From contig NZ_LN868936.1 in the NCBI RefSeq assembly GCF_001244735.1, positions 39,283-71,802 of the forward strand: a stretch of 32,520 nt of DNA. Direction: 5' to 3'. The notes beneath the pieces are model-generated. The model was not told where the DNA came from, did not search any database, and was given only the letters and a program-made list of their open reading frames with translations. Positions 25,723 to 32,520 of this stretch are shown here, one piece after another (position 1 is the stretch's first letter; each line of letters begins with the position of its first letter). The position numbers were made by a program, and so were the translations under genes. The DNA comes from Bacillus andreraoultii (GTDB lineage: Bacteria > Bacillota > Bacilli > Bacillales > Caldibacillaceae).

Positions 25723-27885
25723 TTGCCGATTTATTACGACGAAAAACACTCCTTATTCCACCTACAATCAAGTAATGTAAGCTATATTTTTCAAATTATT
25801 AATGGCTATCCTGTACATGCTTATTGGGGAGAAAAATTAAACCATGGTACTCACCTAATCATTTTATTGGAACAAGAAAAAGGAGATTTTCTAGACAAAT
25901 TACCACAAGAATACCCACAGTATGGATCTGGGGACCATCGCCAACCTGCTTATCAAATACAGTTACAATCCGATGGGAGCCGTGTAAGCGAATTAGTTTA
26001 TAAAAATCACAAAATTATAAAAGGAAAACCAGAACTCAATGGTTTACCTGCAGTCTACATTGAATCGGAAGACGAGGCTGAAACATTACAGCTCCATTTA
26101 ATTGATTCATACTCTAAGCTAGAAGTTGTGTTAAATTATTCCGTCTTTAAGAATTTCAATGCCATCACCCGTTCTGTTCTCTTCATTAATAACGGAGGCG
26201 AAAAACTAAAGTTATTACGCACTTTAAGCTCATCCGTAGATTTTCGTGGTGATGACTTTGAAACTCTTTATCTTTCTGGAGCTTGGACACGCGAAGCACA
26301 TATACAAAGAAGGCCGGTTAGTCCAGGTACAATATCAATCGAAAGTAGAAGGGGGGCGAGTAGTCACCAATTAAATCCTTTCTTTGCTCTTCTTCGTCCA
26401 AACACAGATGAGAAGCAAGGCGATATCTATGGATTCAGTTTTATATATAGCGGTAATTTCTTAGCATCCGCTGAAGTAGACCAATTTAATAATACGAGAG
26501 TGTCAATAGGGTTGAATCCATTTGATTTTACATGGAACTTATCCCCTGGGGAGGAATTCCAAACACCTGAGGCGGTTATGGTTTATTCATCAGAAGGAAT
26601 CGGCGGCATGTCTCGCACCTATCACAAACTTTATCGAACTCGTTTAGCAAGAGGAATTTATCGCGATAAAGAACGACCGATTTTAGTTAATAACTGGGAA
26701 GCAACCTATTTTAATTTTACAGAAGATAAAATTGAAGAGATTGCTAAAGTTGGCGCAGAATTAGGAATCGAGTTGTTTGTTTTAGACGATGGATGGTTTG
26801 GAAAAAGAGACGATGATACAACTTCCTTGGGAGATTGGTTTGAAGACAAACGAAAACTACCAAACGGATTAGAAGGATTGTCAAAACGCGTTACTGAGTT
26901 AGGATTAAAATTCGGTCTATGGGTTGAACCAGAAATGATTTCACCTGATAGTGAATTATATAGAAAACATCCCGATTGGTGTTTGCACGTAAAAGGAAGA
27001 CGAAGAACATTAGCAAGAACACAACTCATTCTTGATCTTACTAGAAAAGAAGTCAGAGACTATGTGGTGAACGTTTTAAGCGATATTTTTGCACGAGTTC
27101 CAATCGCATATATTAAATGGGATATGAACCGTTTTATGACAGAGATTGGTTCGATTGGTTGGTCCAATGAACACCAAATGGAAATTGCTCATCGCTATAT
27201 ACTCGGCCTTTATGAAATTTTGGAACATGTAACAACAAAATTTCCTCATATTTTATTTGAAAGTTGTTCAAGCGGTGGTGGCCGTTTTGATCCAGGCATG
27301 CTATATTACATGCCCCAAACTTGGACAAGCGATGACACAGATGCCATTGAGCGTCTAAAAATACAATATGGTACAAGCATTGTTTATCCGATCAGCTCCA
27401 TTGGTGCACATGTTTCAGCCATTCCTAATCATCAAGTGGGACGAAATACCCCTATAACGACTAGAGGACACGTTGCAATGAGCGGTAACTTCGGATACGA
27501 ATTAGACCTAACAAAGTTTACGAACGATGAAAAGAAAATCGTTAAGGATCAAGTAAAAATATATAAGGAAATCCGCTCTCTTGTCCAACAAGGGGATTTA
27601 TATCGACTTTTAAGCCCGTTTGAAGGAAATGAAACGTCATGGATGTTTGTTTCAGAAGATAAAAAAGAAGCAATCGCGTTTTATTTCCGTGTACTAGCTG
27701 AACCGCATGCTCCATATAAGAGATTATTACTACAAGGCTTAAATCCAAATATAAAGTATCAAGTTGATGGATTTACCGACACATTTTACGGAGATTACTT
27801 AATGTTAGCAGGAATACCAATTTCACCAGAGAATCATGACTATTCAAGCCTGATGATACGCATTCAAGCGGTAGATAAAGAATAA
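25723..27885 (+). CDS. alpha-galactosidase, GH36
   Basis: A cytoplasmic enzyme of 720 residues that removes alpha-1,6-galactose side groups from galactomannan oligosaccharides and acts on raffinose-type sugars. The nucleophile is Asp467 in IKWDMNRFM and the acid/base Asp537 in WTSDDTDA. The 70-residue spacing is the same as in Geobacillus AgaA/AgaB, as is overall length. FVLDDGWFGKRDDD and CSSGGGRFDPGMLYYMPQTW are also family signatures. The start is TTG 25723, 6 nt after AAGGAAGGG. It is transcribed away from the mannan operon from a strong promoter with operator-like and cre-like sites. Released galactose would enter the gal cluster. A terminator forms in the following repeat array. Confidence 0.95.
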   Translation: MPIYYDEKHSLFHLQSSNVSYIFQIINGYPVHAYWGEKLNHGTHLIILLEQEKGDFLDKLPQEYPQYGSGDHRQPAYQIQLQSDGSRVSELVYKNHKIIKGKPELNGLPAVYIESEDEAETLQLHLIDSYSKLEVVLNYSVFKNFNAITRSVLFINNGGEKLKLLRTLSSSVDFRGDDFETLYLSGAWTREAHIQRRPVSPGTISIESRRGASSHQLNPFFALLRPNTDEKQGDIYGFSFIYSGNFLASAEVDQFNNTRVSIGLNPFDFTWNLSPGEEFQTPEAVMVYSSEGIGGMSRTYHKLYRTRLARGIYRDKERPILVNNWEATYFNFTEDKIEEIAKVGAELGIELFVLDDGWFGKRDDDTTSLGDWFEDKRKLPNGLEGLSKRVTELGLKFGLWVEPEMISPDSELYRKHPDWCLHVKGRRRTLARTQLILDLTRKEVRDYVVNVLSDIFARVPIAYIKWDMNRFMTEIGSIGWSNEHQMEIAHRYILGLYEILEHVTTKFPHILFESCSSGGGRFDPGMLYYMPQTWTSDDTDAIERLKIQYGTSIVYPISSIGAHVSAIPNHQVGRNTPITTRGHVAMSGNFGYELDLTKFTNDEKKIVKDQVKIYKEIRSLVQQGDLYRLLSPFEGNETSWMFVSEDKKEAIAFYFRVLAEPHAPYKRLLLQGLNPNIKYQVDGFTDTFYGDYLMLAGIPISPENHDYSSLMIRIQAVDKE

Positions 27886-27889
27886 AATT

Positions 27890-28310
27890 AAAGGCTTCTC
27901 TATGAACCTATAATCTTGAATTTTACGCGAAAACGGGATCATTGACCGGAAATCACGGGCTTTTTGCGAAAACTGGCTCATAGGACTTTTCTATGAGCCT
28001 TTTATCTTGATTATTACGCAAAAACGGATTATAGATCTTCTCTATGAGCCTAAAATTATGAGTTTTTCGCGAAAACGGGCTTATTGAACCTTTCTATGAA
28101 CCCATAATCATGAGTTTTTCGCGAAAACAGTCTTATAGAACATTTCTATGATCCCAAAATCATAAAACTTTCGCAAAAACGGGCTCATAGAACCTATCTA
28201 TGAACCCATAATCACGGAACCTTTGCAAAATCTGGCTCATAGAACTTCCCTTTGAGCCCATTATATTGAGTATTACGTGAATAACGGCTTAATAACCATA
28301 GACCTTCTTT
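27890..28310. repeat. 52-bp tandem repeat array with two palindromes per unit
   Basis: The block CTATGA(A/G)CC recurs with variation at 27900, 27991, 28042, 28094, 28146, 28198 and 28250; later spacings are 51 or 52 bp, and the first gap of 91 holds a shortened copy. Each unit combines a hairpin GGGCTCATAG-n7-CTATGAGCCC and a palindrome TTTTCGCGAAAA (exact at 28064-28075). Roughly 7-8 imperfect copies lie directly after the GH36 gene. Confidence 0.85.
27975..28008 (+). terminator. intrinsic terminator formed by one repeat unit
   Basis: GGCTCATAG (27975-27983) and CTATGAGCC (27991-27999) form a perfect 9-bp stem with a 7-nt loop, followed by TTTTATCTT. This copy could end the alpha-galactosidase transcript. 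Confidence 0.65.
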
Positions 28311-28587
28311 TTTTAGTAACAATTCCTTAAAAGCACATGAGTGATACAAATGATTATCTACTGCAAAAGAGCATGTAAAAGGTTGGCTTCAGTATGATCC
28401 CATCACTCTCACCCCAACTTGAACCCATCCAATAACTTTACCGATAAACGAAAAATAACCCCCTTAAACTGCTGTACCAACCTAACCTAAATTAGAATAT
28501 CATGTTCTTATTTGTTTGCCGCAAACTTTCCGTTACTTAACAATAAACTATTATTATAAAATTATTAACCATTTTATAAAGTTTCTA

Positions 28588-28616
28588 TTTACTTAATAAT
28601 ATATTAATATTAATAT
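28588..28616 (+). promoter_or_regulatory. promoter of the GH26 mannanase gene
   Basis: TTTACT (28588-28593), a 17-nt spacer and TAATAT (28611-28616) in very AT-rich DNA. The expected start near 28623 is 15 bp before the palindromic operator. AT-richness lowers certainty. Confidence 0.5.
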
Positions 28617-28637
28617 AAAGGTATATGGGTTTACCAC

Positions 28638-28659
28638 ATTTTGATAGCGCTACCAAAAT
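28638..28659. promoter_or_regulatory. palindromic LacI-type operator before the GH26 mannanase
   Basis: A 22-bp palindrome with 10 of 11 base pairs symmetric: ATTTTGATAGC / GCTACCAAAAT, centred on AGCGCT. It lies about +15 to +37 from the predicted start. It matches cre at 12 of 14 positions, so CcpA or a local LacI regulator could bind. Similar cores occur at 25606 and 15579. Confidence 0.65.
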
Positions 28660-28709
28660 TATTAAATAGTAAACTCATAAAAATAATAGGAATTGATAAG
28701 GAGGTTCAT

Positions 28710-31700
28710 ATGAAAGCAAAAAAGTGGTTTTCAGTTCTTTTAGCCGTATTATTAGTAATCTCAACTGTTCCAAATGCATTTAAACCAAAAATTGTTCAAG
28801 CCGCAAGTAACACAAATTCTATTAATCTAGTTGACTCAAATGCATCAAAGAATACGAAACTTTTATTTAACTATTTAAAAAATGTTGGGCCTAAAAAAAT
28901 TTTATTTGGACAACAACATGCTACGGATGAAGGTTTAACTTTAAAAGGATCCGGACAAAGAGCAGGATCTAAAGAATCGGAAATTAAAAATTCCGTTGGT
29001 GATTATCCAGCAATTTTTGGATGGGACACATTAAGTCTAGACGGTTATGAAAAACCTGGAGTTTCAGGTGACAGTGAAAAAAGTATTAAAAACTTAGCAC
29101 AATCAATGAAAGCTGCACACGAATTAGGCGGGATTGTCACTTTAAGTATGCATCCATATAATTTTGTAACTGGTGGAAATTTTAATGATACGACAGGGAA
29201 TGTAGTTGAACATATTTTACCTGGTGGAGAAAAAAATTCCGCTTTTAATAAATGGTTAGATAACATCGCTGCATTAGCTAAGGAATTATCAAAAGATGAT
29301 ATTCCACTCATTTTCCGACCTTTCCATGAGCAAACCGGAAACTGGTTCTGGTGGGGAGCAAATACGACAACTTCTGACCAATATAAAGCCATCTTCCGTT
29401 ATACCGTAGAATATTTACGAGATGTAAAAGACGTACACAATATTCTATATGCTTACTCACCTGGTGCAGGGCCTGGGGGGGACAAGGAACGGTATTTAGA
29501 AACTTATCCTGGTGATGAATACGTTGATATTTTTGGTATCGATAAATATGATAACAAACAAAATGCCGGGTCTGAAAGTTTTTTTAACGATTTAATTAAA
29601 GACTTGGAAATGTTAGTTGATCTCGCGGATGAGAAAGGGAAAATCGCAGCACTAACAGAATTTGGATATAGCCCTGAAGGATTGAAAAAAACAGGAAATC
29701 ATTTAACTTGGTTTACAGATTTACTGAATGCAATAAAGAAAAGTGAAAAAGCAAGTCGAATTTCTTATATGTTAACATGGGCAAACTTTGGTTGGCCAAA
29801 CAATATATTTGTCCCATATAAAGATATAAATGGTGATTTAGGCGGTGACCATGAATTACTACCAGATTTCATCAACTTTTATAACGATCGTTCAACAGCA
29901 TTTTCGTCGGAAATAAAGGAAAAGAGATATTCCGGAGAAGTACCAACAACTGTAGAAAAACAACCTTTCATGCATGTTGCTTCCCCTGCTTCAGGGACAA
30001 CCATTCGTGAAAATACAGTTACCATTCGTGCTAGAGTTTTAAATGATGTACCGAAAAAAGTTACGTACGCTGAAAAAGGATCTACAACTGAGCATGAAAT
30101 GAAGTATGATGAACAATCAAGATATTACAAAGCAGAATGGTCACCATCCGGCGATGTAAATGGCTCATCTACAGAACTAACAATTAAATCAGTCATGTCT
30201 GATGGAACGGTACAAGTTGAAACAGTAAAAGTTTTTGTCAAAGTTCCAGAAATTATTTTAAAAGAATATCGTTTTGATGACGATATTAACGATTTCAAGA
30301 ATAATGGTGCCTGGCCTGATTCGATAAAGATCGATATTAGTCATGCGGTTATTCATGATAATGGAATGTTGAAAATCTCGAGTGAAAACTTACAATCAAA
30401 CGAAGACTGGCAGGAGTTAAAATTAGAACTAACCGACACCTTGAACTTTTCACTTCATACGATTAATAGAGTAACCTTCGATGCATATGTTCCAACTTCA
30501 TTAAACAGTGGAAACGCTTCATTACGTAGTGTTGTGATGTTCCCTGATGATTGGGAAACAAAGCATGGAATAGCAACAACCGAGAGAAAGCTATCAGACC
30601 TTGAGACAGAAACCTTTGATGGTGTGGAATACGCAAAATATCCAGTTTCCATTGATATTACTGGTGTCAAACACAATCCAAAGACACTTGCGATTTCTAT
30701 CGTAGGTTCTGCCTTAGCCGGTAATGGAGATATTTATATTGATAATATTAAGCTAATCAATCTATTTAAAGAAGCATCTCTTGACCCAAGCGTAATTGAC
30801 GATTTCGAGAATTATCTTGGAGATAATGACTTACTTAAGAAGAACTACACATCTAATGGTGATGGAGTCACTGTTTCTCTATCCACAGAAAATAAAAACG
30901 ATGGAGAATATGGACTGAAATATGACTACAAGTTAGCTAGTCAAGGATACACAGGTGCGAACAAAACATTAGGTGGGGTAGATTGGTCTGAATATAATCA
31001 ATTAAAATTTTGGATAAAACCCGATGGAAAATCCCAAAGATTAAATATTCAACTTACAATTGATGGCGTTGGTTATGAAGCATATCGTTATTACGATAAT
31101 GAAGAACCGAGAATGGAAACCATTAATTTTGCCGAATTCAAACCAGCTTCATGGGCTGATCAAAGCTTAATTTTAACAAAGGAAAAACTTAAAAATGTAA
31201 GTACATTCTCAATTTATGTCGATGCAGTGGATAAAGCAAAACTAGAAAGTACACTTTACTTCGATGATATAAAAGTTTTTAAAGACAAAGAGGCGCCAGA
31301 CATACCAGAAAATGGAGATGGCCAGGTACGTAAACCAGAAAAACCTGGTATTTTATATGATTTTGAGAACGATGTAGAAGACTTTGATGTGACACAAAAT
31401 CATTCTGAAGCAACAAAGCCGAAAGTAACAGATGAATTTGCTACTAGTGGGAAACATTCATTGGTTACTGAATTCAATTTATCTAAAAGTGGTGGCTTCG
31501 AGCTAAGTAAAATAACTGATTTAAACCTAGCTAGTATTGATGCCATATCAGCAAATGTAAAACTTTCTAGTGGTTCTGCTGATGTAAAACTTTATATTAA
31601 AACTGGAAATGATTGGGCATGGGCAGATTCTGGAACCTATCATGTCGGAACCGATGGATTTACTAAAGTTACTTTCCCACTAAAAGGAATTAATCAAGCA

Positions 31701-32520
31701 CAACTTGAACAAGTAAAAGCAATCGGACTACAAGTATTACCTAAAAATGGAGAAGGAAAAGCAAAATTATATTTAGATGAGGTTACTCTCGAAGGTAAAG
31801 CAATTGAGGAACCAACACGGAAACCATTATTATTCGACTTTGAAGATGGGACAAATAACTGGAAAATTGGCTATAGTGAAAACGAAACAACCGAGGTAAC
31901 AACAACATCAGAAAATGCTATCAATGGTTCAAGTTTGACTACTACTTTTAATTTAAGTAAAGGCAAATTTAGTTTGCAAACATCAGAGATTAAAGACCTT
32001 ACCGGAGAAAATGCCTTATATGCAAAAGTTAAGATTTCTAAAGGAAAAGCAAATGTGAAATTATACATGCAAACAGGTTCTGCTTGGAATTGGGTTGATA
32101 GCGGAGAAGTAAGTATTGAAGAAAACCAAGTAGTCACTTTGAAATTACCGCTCACTGATATAAAGGAACTCAAATCTATCCAAGCAATTGGTATTGAAAT
32201 TCTTCCAATCGAAGGAGTAGGAAATGCTAATGTCTATGTAGATGACGTTTCCTTAATAGAGTTAAGTGATGAACCAGATACAGATAAACCGGATGGCGAG
32301 AATCCAGATGTAGACAAGCCTGACACGGATAAACCGGATGGCGAGAATCCAGATGTAGACAAGCCTGACACGGATAAACCGGATAGCGAAAAACCGGATA
32401 CGGACAAGCCTGACACGGATAAACCGGATAATGAAAACCCGGATACGGACAAGCCTGACACGGATAAACCGGATAATGAAAACCCGGATACGGACAAGCC
32501 TGACACGGACAAACCGGATA
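28710..32520 (+). CDS. secreted multimodular beta-mannanase, GH26, partial at the 3' end
   Basis: The frame stays open from ATG 28710 (AAGGAGG upstream) to the window edge: 1270 residues are visible and the C-terminus is missing. Residues 1-31 are a signal peptide (KKWFSVLLAVLLVISTVP, cleavage after VQA). The GH26 catalytic domain spans about 35-408, with acid/base Glu207 in FRPFHEQTGNWFWWG and nucleophile Glu317 in ALTEFGYSPEG. Then come an Ig-like module (421-514), two beta-sandwich modules resembling mannan-binding CBM27 and CBM23/CBM11 types (515-687, 688-865), and two homologous modules of about 150 residues (880-1030, 1036-1187; shared FNLSK, VKLY, DSG). From 1190 a 15-residue Pro/Asp/Lys repeat runs off the window. 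CBM families are tentative. It should degrade mannan outside the cell; the linker suggests wall or surface attachment. Confidence 0.9.
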   Translation, partial: MKAKKWFSVLLAVLLVISTVPNAFKPKIVQAASNTNSINLVDSNASKNTKLLFNYLKNVGPKKILFGQQHATDEGLTLKGSGQRAGSKESEIKNSVGDYPAIFGWDTLSLDGYEKPGVSGDSEKSIKNLAQSMKAAHELGGIVTLSMHPYNFVTGGNFNDTTGNVVEHILPGGEKNSAFNKWLDNIAALAKELSKDDIPLIFRPFHEQTGNWFWWGANTTTSDQYKAIFRYTVEYLRDVKDVHNILYAYSPGAGPGGDKERYLETYPGDEYVDIFGIDKYDNKQNAGSESFFNDLIKDLEMLVDLADEKGKIAALTEFGYSPEGLKKTGNHLTWFTDLLNAIKKSEKASRISYMLTWANFGWPNNIFVPYKDINGDLGGDHELLPDFINFYNDRSTAFSSEIKEKRYSGEVPTTVEKQPFMHVASPASGTTIRENTVTIRARVLNDVPKKVTYAEKGSTTEHEMKYDEQSRYYKAEWSPSGDVNGSSTELTIKSVMSDGTVQVETVKVFVKVPEIILKEYRFDDDINDFKNNGAWPDSIKIDISHAVIHDNGMLKISSENLQSNEDWQELKLELTDTLNFSLHTINRVTFDAYVPTSLNSGNASLRSVVMFPDDWETKHGIATTERKLSDLETETFDGVEYAKYPVSIDITGVKHNPKTLAISIVGSALAGNGDIYIDNIKLINLFKEASLDPSVIDDFENYLGDNDLLKKNYTSNGDGVTVSLSTENKNDGEYGLKYDYKLASQGYTGANKTLGGVDWSEYNQLKFWIKPDGKSQRLNIQLTIDGVGYEAYRYYDNEEPRMETINFAEFKPASWADQSLILTKEKLKNVSTFSIYVDAVDKAKLESTLYFDDIKVFKDKEAPDIPENGDGQVRKPEKPGILYDFENDVEDFDVTQNHSEATKPKVTDEFATSGKHSLVTEFNLSKSGGFELSKITDLNLASIDAISANVKLSSGSADVKLYIKTGNDWAWADSGTYHVGTDGFTKVTFPLKGINQAQLEQVKAIGLQVLPKNGEGKAKLYLDEVTLEGKAIEEPTRKPLLFDFEDGTNNWKIGYSENETTEVTTTSENAINGSSLTTTFNLSKGKFSLQTSEIKDLTGENALYAKVKISKGKANVKLYMQTGSAWNWVDSGEVSIEENQVVTLKLPLTDIKELKSIQAIGIEILPIEGVGNANVYVDDVSLIELSDEPDTDKPDGENPDVDKPDTDKPDGENPDVDKPDTDKPDSEKPDTDKPDTDKPDNENPDTDKPDTDKPDNENPDTDKPDTDKPD
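32277..32520 (+). repeat. 45-bp in-frame tandem repeat coding a Pro/Asp linker
   Basis: About 5.4 copies of a 45-bp unit encode DTDKPD(G/S/N)E(N/K)PD(V/T)DKP. The copies are nearly identical in DNA and extend beyond the window. Such linkers commonly span the Gram-positive wall before an LPXTG or S-layer anchor, which would lie outside the window. Confidence 0.85.

Larger units (their letters stand above)
27886..28587. other. gene-free spacer between GH36 and GH26 genes
   Basis: The first 420 bp are the 52-bp repeat array described separately. From 28311 to 28587 I see no gene, no clear hairpin and no repeat, only AT-rich sequence leading into the GH26 promoter. Confidence 0.6.

Noticed and set aside
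27890-28310. Possible CRISPR array in the repeats after the alpha-galactosidase gene
   Set aside because: The whole 52-bp unit repeats with gradual divergence; there are no unique spacers between constant repeats, and no cas genes nearby.
28311-28587. Small gene or riboswitch upstream of the GH26 promoter
   Set aside because: No frame with a ribosome binding site and no conserved aptamer-like structure could be recognised, and the region lies upstream of the promoter.
29045-32173. Other minus-strand open frames inside the mannanase (29045-29392, 30455-30676, 31871-32173)
   Set aside because: They overlap a continuous plus-strand frame with clear GH26 and binding modules; none has recognisable protein motifs.
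32234-32512. Minus-strand Ser/Gly-rich open frame (SVSGLS-type repeats)
   Set aside because: It is the antisense shadow of the Pro/Asp linker repeats of the GH26 mannanase, with no ribosome binding site.

Overview
The window reads as chromosome of an AT-rich, low-GC Gram-positive in the Bacillaceae. Genes carry strong GGAGG-type ribosome binding sites and several TTG/GTG starts. A yxkF-like/msmX pair and an xpaC/telA (yaaN-like) pair resemble Bacillus gene pairs, and there are clear intrinsic terminators, LacI regulators and cre-like sites. No rRNA, tRNA, prophage or IS element was seen.

Layout. 1-4171: housekeeping genes on the minus strand (DMT-family transporter; xpaC-telA behind a SigW-like promoter; DUF1646 membrane protein). 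4449-6650 (+): PucR-type regulator, then the shared sugar-ABC ATPase MsmX. 6651-7173: repeat-rich spacer. 7174-13315 (-): Leloir cluster in transcription order galK-galE-galT-galM-galR, with a 56-bp tandem repeat between galM and galR. 13531-18209 (-): ROK sugar kinase, aldo/keto reductase, phosphogluco/phosphomannomutase, DUF624 membrane protein. 18331-25392 (-): the mannan core in transcription order SGNH acetylesterase, ABC half-transporter, GH113 mannanase, cellobiose 2-epimerase, GH130 mannosylglucose phosphorylase, LacI regulator. 25723-27885 (+): GH36 alpha-galactosidase. 27886-28709: 52-bp repeat array, then promoter and operator. 28710 to the window end (+): a very large secreted GH26 mannanase cut off by the window edge inside a Pro/Asp/Lys repeat linker.

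Together this is a galactomannan utilisation locus. The exported, probably wall-bound GH26 enzyme cuts mannan outside. Imported oligosaccharides would be deacetylated (SGNH esterase), degalactosylated (GH36) and shortened (GH113) in the cytoplasm. Mannobiose is epimerised to mannosylglucose and phosphorolysed to mannose 1-phosphate plus glucose. The mutase converts mannose 1-phosphate to mannose 6-phosphate and also handles glucose 1-phosphate from the Leloir genes, which consume the released galactose. Mannose-6-phosphate isomerase and a solute-binding-protein importer are not in the window; MsmX could energise such an importer.

The main new observations are regulatory and structural. A 16-bp sequence is identical in two operon promoters, and in one it fills the -35/-10 spacer. 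A second operator type centred on AGCGCT lies at the GH26, GH36 and aldo/keto reductase genes. Three unrelated intergenic arrays have unit lengths of 52, 53 and 56 bp, and a diverged repeat of about 95 bp occurs in two inverted copies.
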